Notes: generated by a model from the letters alone, not told the origin. Counted from the first letter of the stretch, positions 45,646 through 59,193 are shown. The stretch: DNA of 64,000 nucleotides from Straminergon stramineum (GCA_963920665.1 OY987265.1:8189001-8253000); one strand, 5' to 3'. Numbers and translations are program-made.

Positions 45646-48600
45646 TGAAGTCTCAATCCCATTTATTAGCAAAAATTTGCCATGGATTGATGTAAGATTG
45701 AAATGGGTGGTTTTCTAGGTGTCTACATTGGGCAATTTGCTTGACATGGGCTAATTTACCTTAAGTTATATATCAAAAGGAGGATACTTGAAAATTTATA
45801 ATGTACACTACTAAAATATAGTGATGCAAATAGGGCAACTTTTGAATTGTGGTACAAATACAGTGTCCCATCTTATTATAAATTGAGGTATATGTGGATA
45901 TCCATAATTAGCATTGCCTCTTATGCAACACCTACATTTCTACTTAAAAGCAACACTCAAACCTAAACATCAATGGCACAAAATGTATATAATCAAAAAA
46001 TGAGAGTCTCTAAAAGCTTGGTGTTGGTTTAGAGTACACTTAGAGACACTACTTTGAAAAATCAAAACTTATTGATGCATCCAAATAAAGCATATTGAAG
46101 TAAAAGAGAATTTTCTTTCAATTGCCAATGAAGTGCAATAAAAAAATAAATTATAGTTGATAATAGCAATTGTGCTCGTTGTGATTAGTGAGAATGTACA
46201 TACTTTGCTTTTTCTTAGATGTTAATCTTCTAAAATCTATGGCATTCAATTGTAGTCTATTGGCTTAATAATATATATAGGTAAAACTATACCATATGTT
46301 AAGGGTAAAATCAACACGTTTTTGTCAAATATCTAATTTTTTCCCCAAAAAACTGAATTTTTGAAGATGTTGATGAAGAAAATACTTTTCAAGATTTTTT
46401 TTTTCTTCACAAATTTTTTTCCAATCATTTTTTTGGCAGGAAGAGAAGTTCTTGTAGTGGATTATACTTATTTTTTGCATTTAAACAACTTTCTTGGACA
46501 TATGGTTAAACATTGTGCTTGACAAAATCATTATCGTTATAATCTTCTTTGTCATCATTCCCCACCAAGCCTTGATTAATTCCTATCTTCTTTATCATTT
46601 CCCAATAAAAGTCACTTAACTCCTGAAGGATGATGAAAATATTTGCCCTCAAAAATGTATAATGTACGTTTTAGAATACAAAGATGTATTTGACGATGCA
46701 AGAAAGTTTCAATTAACTTCATTCTATTATGAACTCAAAGAGAACCACCGTAAATGTTGTATAGAATTTATGATTTTTTATAGCTTTGTTGAACAATTTT
46801 CATAAAATAGGCCAAATAGTGCAATTCCACATATATTGTCACTTTGTCATGGCATAAAATGTAGAAGATAAGTCAAAATCACTTGAAAATTAAATTGCAT
46901 TGTATAGATATGTTAGTGGTAAGAGTGGCCATGTGTATGATTTTTCAAAAAATTGTGTGTGAAGTGTAGTAAATTGATTATATGGCATCATTCATTGGAT
47001 CTAAAAACACCATACAATTAGTTTATACAAGGAGAAGGAAATGTGCATACAAATGCGTCTTAATCATGTGTGGGAATAGTGACCTTGTGTTACTAGGAAG
47101 TGACCTTCATTCCCTAAGTGTAGCATCCATTCCCTTTTATTTGCATTGCAATCCTTGGAGAATGACATTTATTCTTTGCAACCTAACTTAAGGACAATGA
47201 GTGGATTTTGGAAAGGAAGTAGTTAGGAGGTAACAGAGTGTACAATGATTATAGACCACCATTCACCTTTTGGAAGTATTACAATCGTGACTTGTGTGTG
47301 GAGTCATGTCTTGATATTTGAATGTATTTCTACCTAATTTTATGTGATTAATAGAACTATACTATATTTGAGCCCAAATATAAATAGAGACTCAAAAAAT
47401 AGGCTATAGGATACACCTTGCAAATGTTATTTTTTCCTTCTAAACTTAAACAATTTGCATATATTTATGGTGAAATTATTCCGAGAGAATGAAAAAATCC
47501 AATATGGTCATTTTTCTTATCAAATTTGTTTTTTTTCTCATTCTAAGGATTGTTGGTTCTTTGTTTCTTAGATGTTATATAATGTGAAATTGAGTTTAGG
47601 TTTGATTAGATTAGGTTGAAAATGTTGTCAAATTAGATTCAATTGTTTCTCTTGCAATTGACCTAGGGTTGATTTTGAACTACTTTTACCTTAATAATAA
47701 TTATTGACATGTGTAAATTTGTATACAAGGTTGTATAGAGCAACACATTAAGGTACTTTACCCCTTGAATGCTCCAACATCTAAGTTTTATATATGATGT
47801 ATAATTAAAGTCCTTGATGCTAAGGTTTTATTCCAATACATTCTCATTAATTCAAACAATTTTTCAATTTTCAAAATGACCTTTTAAATGACTAATTTGA
47901 TGAAATTGAGATAAAGATTATATTTGTATAAAGATATAAGGAAAAATATGTAAAATTTTCAAAAGCATTCAAATGTTAAAGGGTTTAAGTTGCCAAAGGA
48001 ATAAACACCTACATTTGAACCCAAAAGCATCACAAAAATCTAGATATTAATTGCATAAGATGTATACAATTGATTCAAGTAGTATAGTCTATTAGAGCTT
48101 AGTGTTGTTTTTTAGTACAACTAGAGACAATACATAAAAAATGTCATTATTTAATCATACAACATTTAAATATTGTATGCTAAAGTGCATAGGATTCCTC
48201 TTTCAATTGGCAATAAGATTCAATAAAGGTGATTTATATTTAATATAAATAACCATGTTTAGCTATAATTTGTGACAATTATAGGCACATAACTTAGAAT
48301 TTAGAATTTGCCAAAGATACAAGTTGTTTCTTAGAACTCAATTACTTTTTTGCCACATTCTAGCATAGTTGAATTTACTAAGGGAGGGACACCTAAAACT
48401 ACCACTTTTTCCTTGTGCATAAAATCTATTATTAGAGTGATTAAATTTTAATATTTTTAATTGGTAAATGAAAGAAGTTTTCAATGTTCCAAAGAATGCA
48501 TCATTTATCTACCATACATAAGAGTTATAAAGGATCAAAGTTATTTGTGTAGAAGTTCTAAAATATTTTCTTCAACAAATAGGTATATATTGATGTAAGA

Positions 48601-48684
48601 GACATATATAATGAGCATGTCCTTGAGTGGCGCCTCTAGGCACTTGACATTTTTGTGGTATTACCTTAATTCTAGACAACAATG
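45646..48684. other. AT-rich intergenic DNA, no gene recognised
   Basis: No convincing exon or RNA gene. Possible decayed TTAA-type termini occur at about 46617 (TTAACTCCTGAAGG) and 47758 (TTTACCCCTTGAATGC) but could not be paired. Confidence 0.45.
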
Positions 48685-48917
48685 CTAGCTTGTGAGCCTG
48701 AATATGCAAGCTTGTGAGCATTGAGCCTTGGTATAAACAAATATACTACAACCATTGAAGGTATCTATAACATGTATATCTATACATAGATATCCTATTC
48801 CATGAAAGGTGCCTATAACATATGTATCCATAATATAAATATCTTATAACCATGGAAAGTGTCCTATAATTAAAGTGCTTGGGCTCATGGGCTCAAGATC
48901 CTAGGCTCACATACTAG
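48685..48917. mobile_element. Inverted-repeat element H, copy 1 (about 233 bp)
   Basis: Starts CTAGCTTGTGAGCCT and ends AGGCTCACATACTAG. The interior has alternating phrases such as CCATGGAAAG, GGTGCCTATAACAT and ATATCTTATAACCATG. A second copy with the same termini lies at 59693-59878. The target duplication could not be resolved. Confidence 0.7.
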
Positions 48918-49124
48918 TAACCTTAGTCTGGCCTCAATAAATAACTTTTTCAATTCAGAAAATGACCCTTCAAAAACGACTTGAATAGAAATCTTCAAAA
49001 ATCACTATGATTAGAATTAATGAATTTCAGATTAAAGAAGAAAAATCCTTGTGAAATCACAAATTAAATATTCAATTTACAATCAAGTTTAGAAAGAACT
49101 TTCAATTTTTGGCTTCAAACTTGC

Positions 49125-50184
49125 CCCCTAAAGGACCAAGTAGCATTTTTTGGCAACATAGTGTTCTTGGTCATTCATTTATGAATGGAATTTTTTTATC
49201 TTTTAAATTTTCACACAACATGTGGTTGAGGAGTAGTTTTAAGGCACAACTATTTTCACAACTTTTGACTATATAGTTAAAATTTTATTATATGATATAT
49301 AGTTTCTTTTGGAGTCCGAGCAAACTAGGTAGCTAAAAAAATCACATTTATAAGAAATAAAATTTTGAAATTGTCTTCTTAGATTTTTAAATATATGGAA
49401 AGATTTAAATAATTCCATTTTGATTAATGAGATGAAAGTTATAGGAGTTTTAGTTTGAGGACAAAATCTCAACTCTAAAATAAACTTTTAAATCCCTTAT
49501 TCAACTCAATTTTCAATATTTTTGATTATAATAAAAATGAAAGGATTTAGATAGTTTATTACAACATAAAAAACATTGGAATTAGAATTTTTCAATTCCA
49601 TGAATCAAATTTAAACAATTTAGCATTTTAAATCATTTTCTGTTTCTTTCTACTTACTATTTTTTTTCAAGGATGAATATGAAGTACTTTTTGTTGGAAA
49701 TTTTTATATGTATTTACAACTTAATTTTTTCAATATATTATGAAAAATTGCAAGTTGTAAGATCTACATTTTTATGATAAATGTTTTGAAAGATGAAATA
49801 CTTCTTTTGAGATTCAAGCATCATGACCCTGTAATTGATAAGGTTTCTTATTCTCAAATTTTAGGAAGGTTTACACTAGCAAGTTAACTATAGGTTCCTG
49901 TGATTGGATTTGTTAAGAAATAAATATAGATGAAGATTTTTGCCTTGCTTTGGAGACTACTATTTTGAAGCAGTTTTGGGCCTCTAAACATGAAAGAACT
50001 TTAGTGGTTAATTGAAAAATATTGGTTCATTATGCAATAGTTTATCTAACCACGTGGATATGACCTATAGATCTTGTTTTACAACTGTTTTTTAAAAATT
50101 ATCATTAAATTAAAGTTCTAAGTTGCATTTTATAATACATCTTCATGATTTTGGAATCTAAACTATCCCTTGGTCCTTAAGGGA
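49125..50184. mobile_element. piggyBac-like element, about 1.06 kb
   Basis: Left end CCCCTAAAGGACCAAGTAGC (preceded by TTGC, a decayed target). Right end CTTGGTCCTTAAGGGA, followed by TTAA (50185-50188). The termini match over 16 bp with two mismatches. The left end is the same as the 9289 element for 17 bp. The right part resembles 34606-34670. No transposase frame; AT-rich filler. Confidence 0.68.
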
Positions 50185-50188
50185 TTAA

Positions 50189-51980
50189 GAAATTTTGACC
50201 TTCAAAACACTTACTACGAAAATCGGTTAGAATGTTGTTAATTGAAAATATGCTTGTAGTTTTTAGAGCCCCTAAGAGTGAAAAGTAAATTTTGGAAGTG
50301 TAATAGACATTTATTTTAAGCAATAGAAGCAAACCTACTAGTATCCATTGAATATACAAAAAAATACCTTATAAATATCATACTAATATTGTTTGAAAAT
50401 CAAAATGTTTAGAATCTATATATTACAAGTGTTAAACAACTAACACAAGAATCTTCAAAAATATTGGTGAATGAAAAAAAAAATTGTGTGTATAGGATGT
50501 GTTTGCTTTCACCCAATGTTCAAATTTTGAATGCTTGGTTCTTAGGGGGGTAAAGGACAATCTAAGTATTGCCTACATTATGACTATAGAAAGAATCAAA
50601 CTTATAAAGTACAATCTAAATTCCAAAAATGCATGTCTTCTTAATTTATAAAAATTTAAAATTGAATACACATTTTGAACATTATTTTATTTCTAATATT
50701 TCAGTATGATAAACTAATTTTTAATAATATATCATAGCTAATATTATGACTTTATCAAGACTCCATGATAAATCTATCAATTTTTGGATACATTGTGTTT
50801 AAAACTGTTTTTTTAATTCTATTTGTAAAAATCTTACAAACAACTAAAAAAATTGACCCTAGATTTCATATTTTTCTATATTAAAATGTAGCACACATTT
50901 TAAAGACACCATTGATCTTTTCTAATTAGAAGAATTATTTGTAATTTTATAGCATCAATTAATACTTTGTGATGAGTTTATCAATTTCTTTTCATAGTTA
51001 ATTACCATTTAATTCATTTTTTTGTAATCAATTGCTAAAATGAAAAAGACACTTTATCATTCTTCAAACATTGAGGTTACATAAAAAGAATGCAATAGAA
51101 GGTATAGAAAATGATCTTAGGAAGAATGTAGTTATATGATTAGAAATAGAAGTTTTAAAAAGTATGGGTAATAATCAAATATTATAAATTTTTTCATTTG
51201 AAAAATTGAAATTGTATTGATAGGTAATTGATAAATATTTACTTTCTTTAAGTTATATGTTGTTTTTTAAAATTTTGACTAGTAAATTTTGAATTTGTAA
51301 ATATTTGAAGTTTAACTTATTCATAAAAAACTCTCAATGGATTATATGAGGAATCCTTAAATTAAAGACAAATACATCTCTAAACCTTGGTGCTTTTTAT
51401 TAGTTGAAGAAAAGTGATAGGAAGTGGTGTATGAAATAAAACAACAAATATTTTACTTTGAAATTTTACTTTTGAGAGAAAGGTTTCAACCATTTTTTGA
51501 ATGGATTATGGATCTACGGGACTTCTTTATAGTTAATGTATGTCTAGAGTAAATTGATTTAAAACCCATACAAAGTTATGGCTATAGGAAAATAAACTTT
51601 GTACATCATATTATTTTCGTTTTAAATTTTTTTTATTGGTGTACCTATATTCTATATTACAATCAAGTTATTAGATGGATGTAATGGTATATACAATGAC
51701 ATAGATTTAAAAAATTAAACCACAATATATACTTTACACATCTATATACCAATAACCAATATGCCGAGGTGTGATGCCCTGATATCCATTTTGTAGTAAA
51801 AAAATTGTTTGTACAAAGCTATAGAATTTGTGATTTGATAATGAAATTTATATCCAACCAGAAGCTAATTACTTTTGTGGCCAAAGTCTTCTCAACAATT
51901 TGCTCAAAAAACTTTTTACTCAACTCAATTGTTTCAATCAAGTGTTAGACTAGAAAGAAAAATTGAAATGTAAGAAAAAG
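50189..51980. other. AT-rich intergenic DNA with one solo TTAA-type end
   Basis: TTGGTTCTTAGGGGGG-TAAAGG at about 50535-50556 resembles a right terminus of the CCCCTAAAGGACC family with a decayed target. Its partner was not found. There are no genes. Confidence 0.45.
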
Positions 51981-51981
51981 G

Positions 51982-52943
51982 TTATCCAAATGAACTAGCT
52001 ACATAGATTCTACGAGGTGAAACCCTTGAAGTGTTTGGGGCTAAAATACTTCGATTCCTGGATGTTGTAAATTCAGTTTCTTCATTAATTCTATCCAATT
52101 TTTCGATTCTATGTGTAGCCTGTATTTTCAAAAAAAATAAGAATAAAAATCCAGTATCATTATTATTTAATAGTTGCTTCCAAATTTCATCAACATTTTT
52201 AATATAATAATGAATAATGAATTAATAAAGAAAAGTAAGGGAATTTTCAATAAGATTTCTATAATGGCATAAATTTTGTAGATTTATCCTCTAATTAAAA
52301 TCAAAAATTGGAACTTGAAGTTGGGTTTTCAATACAACAAAGCATTTCATATTTTTCTAATGAAAAAATTACATCATTTGGTAGATTTTTTTCATAATGA
52401 TGCATTAGATACATAATTGCCAAGATTTGCTATGAGCTCAAGGTCAAAATGCTTGTTTTATTTTGAATAATATAAGAAGTTAGGGTTTCACCTTGATGCA
52501 CTTCATTTGTGCACTTATTTGTTGTTGTTTTGCTTCTAAATCCTTATTGAGTTTTTGAGTAATTTGAGTGCCCATTTCAGTCTTTCTGTTGCCATTTGTG
52601 TATTGAATTGTCTTCTTATCTTCTTCTTTTGGATTGACTTTCTATACATTTGTCATTTTAAAGGAGATTTCTATTTAGATCAATACACCATAAGTCCTAA
52701 AGAAAACAAACAATTGTTGTATTAGAATTTACAAGGAAAAACCTGGATGCGTTTCTTGCGATCATCTTCCCTTTGAATAAGTTGTTGTAGCCACTCTTCT
52801 TCTACTTTCCTTTGTTTGGCAAGCCTTGCACGTTGTTCTTCCTCTACTTTTTTGAAAGCTTGCTTGCTTGTAGGTCCATAGCTTATCACTTTTGTGTTCT
52901 CAACATCCTTACTTGTTAAACTAGCTCCTTTTTTGCTTGCCAT
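51982..52943 (-). CDS. Predicted coiled-coil protein, three exons, 162 aa, unknown family
   Basis: Minus-strand exons 52943-52743 (67 codons), 52641-52492 (50 codons) and 52119-51982 (45 codons plus TAA). Both introns are GT-AG and phase 0. Exon 1 begins MASKKGASLTSKDVENTKVI and continues with a Lys/Glu/Arg/Gln-rich helix (QAFKKVEEEQRARLAKQRKV, then LQQLIQREDDRKKRI) likely to form a coiled coil. Exon 2 has a second helical stretch (QKLNKDLEAKQQQISAQMKC). Exon 3 continues HRIEKLDRINEE and ends RRIYVASSFG. I recognise no family. Three consecutive open, phase-compatible exons in very AT-rich DNA are unlikely by chance. It could be a lineage-specific gene or a captured fragment. An AG just before the ATG leaves room for another upstream exon. 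Confidence 0.62.
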
Positions 52944-55640
52944 CTATGATTGTAAATAAATCAATTTCAATGAGAAAGTTCTTCCTAGTTGTGTCTTTGA
53001 CATATTTCTTCTTTCTTCTAATCTTGCAAGCTTTCTATGAATTTGACATGCAAAACATTCAATCAAATAACAATTCAAGGAATCTATTTTCATATTGGAA
53101 ACATGATTTTTTGGGCATTGATTTGGCTAAGATACTTGTAGTTGCATTCCAATCACAATTAAGTGTTGATGAATATTTGAAGTTGTCCTACATATCAAAT
53201 GAAGATTGAAGGGTTGGGGTTGAAGAGGTAGAATGATTGAGATCTTTCAACATTCCATATGTAATTAATTTTTTTTACCTTAACCTTATATAATCTTGTG
53301 TTTTGTTAAAGATGTATAGAAAATAAGATCAAAATGGATTATCTAAATGAAAAAGCTTGTCACGATCTATTTGGGTTGATTTATCATAATCTCAAGTGGT
53401 ACAAATTCACTAGAATGAACTCAATGGTTGGTGAGTATATGACATATCAATTTATAAAATGTTTTTATATTAACCTTATAACTCTATGGGGGTCATTTTT
53501 GAATTCAATAATAGATTATTTCCATTGAATTTTTGGTGCCAAAGGTTTTTGTTGGTCTTGCTACCCCTTGAAGTTTATATGTATTGTTTTTCAATTTTAC
53601 TCAAGGTCTTATTTGTAAAAAAATGAAGTGAAAATAGATCTCCATGGACTATGTTTGAACTTAAATTAAATGCTAAGAAAACGATCTCCATTTCATTTAA
53701 GTCTAAACACAAAATGTAAATTTTTCATATTTGTTTTCTAGCCCTTTTTGAATTTACGTAAAATTTTCAAAATTGAATATATTTTGTTGCCAATACAAGT
53801 TCAACACCTAATACCATAGAGTTGGTATTTTGTGATATGAATGATTTTCATCTACAATAATATTCTTCATTGTATAACACATCTACTTTAGAGATTGTTT
53901 TTAAATAATTTTTGTATTGATATGAATTTTTTTTAAATCTCTTCTAAAAACGTATATCAAATTTAAAATTTCACTAGAATTTATGAAAAAATTATACTAT
54001 ATTTAATAAAGACGTGTCTTCATGTACTAAAAATACAAAGTTAAAAGTTTTATGTTAATTTATAGTGCACAAAATGGGTGTAAATGTAATCTTTGATTCC
54101 ATAGCAATAGGTCCACCATTAGGGGTTATTATGAAAATGGATCTATAGTACTCAACTTCATCTATTGAGCTTGGTATTCTTAAAGTTCCATCATATGAAA
54201 AAAAAATCATTGCATGCAAGTTTAGTAACTATCAATATCATTTGGATACAAAAAGATTTTGAAGATTTACTTTGTCCCAAGAGATTTAAGCATTTTTGGA
54301 TTTTTTACATGTTCAATGACCATCTGTATATAGTAATATAGAATGGTAAATATTTGTCTCATATATATTGAAAGATGTTAACAATCAAAGTATTTTTTTC
54401 CTCTTTTTGCAAAATGTTGCAATATATATAGAGAGTAGTATTACAATTGTTTTAACATTTACAATTGCACCATTTTGCATCATTTGCAACAACACCCACT
54501 TGCATTAGAAACATAATATGGAGTATTTTCGTTTCTCATTTGCAATGTCATCATTTTTTCCCCAAGAAAAAGTGTGCATTAAAAAAATAGGAGGGAAGTA
54601 TAACTCGTCCGGTTCGAGTGAACAGTTCAGACTAAGAGAGATACCATTGAGGCTTGTGAAAACTACCAAATTGAACATCCCTGGTGTCTTTGCTTAGAAC
54701 ATTGTTTTTGCACCAAGTGTCATGACTAGTGTCATTATTTTGGGTATTGGCAAGATGATCTTCATGATCTTCAGTTGGCATTTTGATTGATCTGCAATTG
54801 CGACAATAATATAATATAAACAGTAACTCCTTTTCAAATAAAAAAAACCTAACCCATCATAAGCATGGACTGTGCAACAGGTTACCTTACAGGCACTGGG
54901 ATGCATGAGCTCCAGAAATCCTAAGCCACTGAACTTATCAAAATTTGGACATATCTGTAATGTATTGCGACAACTTGACATGCTTTGGGATTTGATTTTG
55001 GATTGTGGAGTTATCTTTGGTGTGGTGAATCAGAGTTTCGGCCACTTTGGGGAGAGTAACTTATTTGAGTTAACAAGTTTACTGCCTTCAAGGGAATTGA
55101 GCTTGTGTGAGTACTGATCAGCAATAAGAAACTGCACATTCAACGGCCTGCTGGACTGCCAGATGCACATTTCCCAACCCCAGCTGATGATCAGCTCACC
55201 CATCCATCCTTCAGTTGATGCCTCTGTTAAGTTAAGTTAGGCTTCAGCTGTAATTAACTTAAATAATATCCTCTGCGTGAGTCTGGAAAGTTCAGGGGAA
55301 AATATCCTCACTAAGGTAGTCTGCTCATAATCCGTGCGTTTAAGGGCTGGTCGGCCTTTTCGATGGTTCTTCGATGTATGAAAATATTTTTCCTTATTTT
55401 TCACTAGAAGAAAAATTGATGTGAAATCTAACCCAAGTGGTTTCATATTTTTTGGAGCATTTTTGAATTACTTATGAATTTCTAAAGAATTCTGTCATAG
55501 GTATCTATTTTTTGATCGTAGGCCTTACAAAACCCACACATGTGTAGTCTGATAAAAAGATATGGCTTCACCAAAAACAAGCATTGCAGCATGTAGAAAG
55601 TAATAGATAGGGTTCCAAAATGCAAGCTTTACTAAACTAA
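52944..55640. other. Intergenic DNA, AT-rich then mixed
   Basis: No supported gene. From about 54600 composition becomes less AT-rich, but frames there (for example 54872-55117 on the plus strand) lack recognisable motifs and splice context. Confidence 0.4.
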
Positions 55641-55651
55641 ACTTCTAAAGG

Positions 55652-55674
55652 ATCAAGGCCTATTTTTTGACAAA
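55652..55674 (+). mobile_element. Decayed piggyBac-like terminus with inverted core nearby
   Basis: CTTCTAAAGGATCAAGG resembles CCCCTAAAGGACCAAG. At 55777-55812 the reverse complement of the family's internal core occurs (TTTTTCAATCTATACGGTCAAAC on the opposite strand). The second terminus was not identified, so boundaries are unknown. Confidence 0.4.
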
Positions 55675-56351
55675 AATCACTTGAAAGTGCCATTTCTATT
55701 GTGTTCTTTCAAGAAAGAAAAAAAGAAAAAATCCAACCGTAGGATCTTGTACTATACTTGTATGAGATCATGTGATAAAAATTTTATCAAGTTTGACCGT
55801 ATAGATTGAAAAATATTAGCATTCAAAGTTGGGGGAGAAAATTTTTTTTGGAACACAAGTGAACATTTCAGAAATGGACCCACCTTGACTCTTATTCCAT
55901 CCACTAGCAAAGTATAAAGGAACTTGTGACAAATTTTAAACCACTCTGACAACATTGGCAAAACATTCAATGCTTTACACATATGCATTTTACAACTTGT
56001 TAATGTCCATTTCAAAACCTGGCTAGGGACAGTCTTTAGAAGATGAGTGGATTTAGAGAAGACTATCATATGTGTGTCCAGTAGGCCACCATTTGTTGAG
56101 TGCAAGCTTAAGTTACTGTACTGTACTTCAAATCTTTGCTCACACTCAAGATGATCATTATGGGATAACTTAAGTAAGTTAATCAAATTCACCTGAATCC
56201 ATTTCAAAAGACTCAACATGCACCTGTTGCGACCCTGACTGACTGCTCTGTCAGAAGCATTGCTTTAAGCTTATCTTACTGGGAGACTGGAAAGCTGGGG
56301 AAGTGACTGAAGTGGGAGTGAGTGTTGCTGGCTGTGCAAGCTTGAGATATA

Positions 56352-56571
56352 AGGTAAGAGCACCCTAAAGCGTCCCTGCACCTAAAAGCGTCAGATTCTA
56401 CGTCAGGGATTCATTCTAGAACATAAATGTAGCTGGGCAGTACACCTCTTATCATTTTAGGTCAGAACAAATAAGCCACGTACTGTTGACTTACATTTAC
56501 AGCCTGAAATGATTATGCTCTGTAGATTCTGACGCTTTTAGGTGCAGGGACGCTTTTGGGTGCTCTTACCT
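56352..56571. mobile_element. MITE family E, copy 1 (220 bp, ~50-bp inverted repeats, TA duplication)
   Basis: Left AGGTAAGAGCACCCTAAAGC... and right (reverse-complemented) AGGTAAGAGCACCCAAAAGC... stay near-identical through GTCCCTGCACCTAAAAGCGTC to about position 50. TA flanks both sides (56350-56351 and 56572-56573), pointing to a Tc1/mariner-type (Stowaway-like) MITE. Copy 2 is at 58165. No coding frame. Confidence 0.85.
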
Positions 56572-56573
56572 TA

Positions 56574-58164
56574 GGCTTTAACTAGAACGCTAAAGCTAGG
56601 TTATTAGAGTAGATTTGTCATCTTGTATTCTAACAATGTACTGATGTTTTGTTTTGTTTTTTGAAGCCCAGAGTTTCTTCCAAGAGAAATCAAGAACAAA
56701 TGGTGGAAAGCTGAGGGCAAAGCCCTGGAAATAAGAGATTAAAATCCCAAGTCCCAAGTAGAACCAGAACACAAAATCAGACCCTCATTTACCACAAGGA
56801 ACCACAAGTAGATTTCTTCAAGTGCCATGTGATGACTTTGTCGTGATGTGAATCAAAGAATGGGGTATGGAGCCCAGTGTTGTCAAATTTCTAAAGGAAT
56901 TTGTGTGACTTGGCTAGAAGTTTGTTGCTAAGGTGATTGGTACAAAGCCATGTTGTTCTGCCATGGTCCAGGGTTGCTTCCCAGATAAGCCTCTCTAATT
57001 TGACTCCTGGTTGAAGACTCATGCATTCCTTCCTAGCCAACAGAACCACACAACCGAATCTCAAAGCAGTGACCAGATCACCCAATAACTTATACTGATG
57101 TCCAACTTGCTGCAGTTTCTCAAATACAGTATTTTCTATCAGACCCTTGTGTTTAGGTTTTAATTATGTTAAATGCCATCGTGTAGAAAAGTTTCAGAGT
57201 ATATGTTAGTGTTGTGCTAGATTCACAAGGACCTCACCAGTCACTACCTGGGCTGCATTGTTGGCATAATTTGATCACTAGAATTAATGGGGTCAAATTA
57301 AACCTATCTCCTCGCGGAATGGGATGATGGTTGAGTCACTTGAGTGGATAAAAAATTCACTCTGACTTAGTAAGTTGGCTCATATATTAAGTTAGCTGTC
57401 TGTCATGACTCCCGCCCCTGGCTTCATCTCCAGGTGGTGGTGTAAGTTATGGGTTTCCTTTTCGCTGTTGAAATAAACTTCAATGCATGAAAAAATAGGA
57501 ATAAAGAAGAAGTTTCAGAGTATGTTTAGAACTTTACAGTATGTGTAGATCATGAGCAATTTTGTAACTGAACACAGATTGAAATGACAGAATGCTCCTC
57601 AGTCTGTACTTGAGGTAAACAGCTTGTGCCAGGCAGCAGCTATATTAACTTAACAGGTTTTTTTCACTCTTGGAAAATCTGCACACCATAGGATCAGCTG
57701 AGACATGACTTTGCAGATTTTGTACCTATCTTACCTTACTGTTACTTTGAGCCTGTTGCAATGCTTTCAGTATTCTCTGAGACCACATGAGCCACCTCAA
57801 CTCGCACGAAGCAACTGCCATGTGGTGGCCATTCAACTGGAAGCAGTCGGTATTTTCTCAGCTCTAGAAGTTAAGGTACTGCATAAGCTTAGATACAAGA
57901 AACTAAGGTAAGCATGCCTATTAGCAAGCAGATTTGCTGTCTAGATACCTTCAGAAGCAATTTGTGAACTCTCATTTTTTTCTGAGAGTCTCAGCCATTC
58001 CAACATGCAAGTAGAATCAAGACAAGACATTCCAACAAGAAATGAATTTTCTGTGATTCGTCAAACTTTGTTGGGACTAAATTGGTAAAGTGTGGATAGA
58101 CCTAATCATACTAAACCACATGCTAATGCGTCCTGGGCTACCAAAGTGCATTATCATGATGTTA
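56574..58164. other. Unassigned mixed-composition DNA
   Basis: Slightly GC-richer than the neighbours. A minus-strand frame at 56891-57085 encodes a peptide with no motif I can name and no splice partners. It may be a remnant of an old transposon or pseudogene, but this cannot be supported. Confidence 0.35.
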
Positions 58165-58527
58165 AGGTGGGAACACCCAAAACCAAATTTAAACAATTTA
58201 GCGTAGTTGGAGGCACCTTTTGCTAGAAAAATATTATGTAGTACAAGCAATTGAAAATCATGAATATTTTTTTTAAATTATAATTTTTGAATATGGCATG
58301 TATTTTCTATCAATTTTCAAAGTTGCAACTCCCTAGACCATTGAAAGTGTCACATAGGTGGATCTGAAATTGAAACCTAACAGTTTCTATAGTCAACCAA
58401 TCAATAGTTTGTAAGGGGACGATGTATTGACATTTTACGGGGACACTTTAATGAAAGCCTAGGAACATTTCTAGAGAACTCTACTACACATTAATGGAAA
58501 CTAAGACGCTTTTGGGTGTTTCTACTT
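58165..58527. mobile_element. MITE family E, copy 2 (363 bp, diverged)
   Basis: Left AGGTGGGAACACCCAAAAC and right (reverse-complemented) AAGTAGAAACACCCAAAAGCG are inverted relatives of the 56352 element's ends. TA flanks both sides (58163-58164 and 58528-58529). The interior is unrelated and AT-rich, as is common for MITEs that keep only their termini. Confidence 0.65.
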
Positions 58528-58751
58528 TAAATTAAAGGGTTGTTTAGATTGGACAAGGTAGGTGATTGACACAAATAGAAGGGGCCAAAATATGTCAAAA
58601 TTGGGTGAATGATAGCATTGGGATTTTTAACCTTATCTAATTTTGATCAAAAGACATGCAACTTTGCTATACATTTGATAAAATGAGTAGCTCAATGAGT
58701 AGTAATATGTTTGACTACCAATAGTGTTACTTCTTTGTATATTGTACATAA

Positions 58752-59055
58752 GGTAGACCAACCTAATTCTATTCACTATCCAATTCCGTCATTCTACTTT
58801 TGGCCCCTAATTTGTTCCACTGAAGACATCCAAATTCGTTCATTTTATGACAAAATCATAGCAGTAATGCCAACAAAGGGTAATGTGGGAATCCTTTAAC
58901 GGTGAATATTGAATACATGGAGAGGCGATTACGGGTTGTTTATAGAACATTTATGACTCCGCTCTATGAGAGGTTTTGTAATTATAGGGCATACCATTTT
59001 AGAAAATTAAAAAATATATAATTTTCATTGAAAAATTATAATCCCACTTGGATTT
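58752..59055 (+). repeat. Dispersed repeat G, copy 2
   Basis: Collinear with 18047-18365 (TAAGGTAGACCAACC, GGTTGTTT, TTTATGACTC, GGTTTTGTAATT, GCATACCA, AATTATAATCCCA). Divergence is substantial. Class unknown. Confidence 0.65.
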
Positions 59056-59193
59056 AAGTTAGAGCTTGATGCTTGGTGGTGAAGCCATGATCATGGACTT
59101 GGTCTATAATATTAGACTAAAGATGGGTTTTTTTAGAGCTTCTTCTTGATATATAGAACCTTTGAAGGATGCAACTAGAACAAAATAAGTTAA

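Noticed and set aside
55752..56219. 155-codon minus-strand open frame
   Set aside because: It overlaps the inverted core of the TTAA repeat family and shows no motif or splice context; treated as chance.
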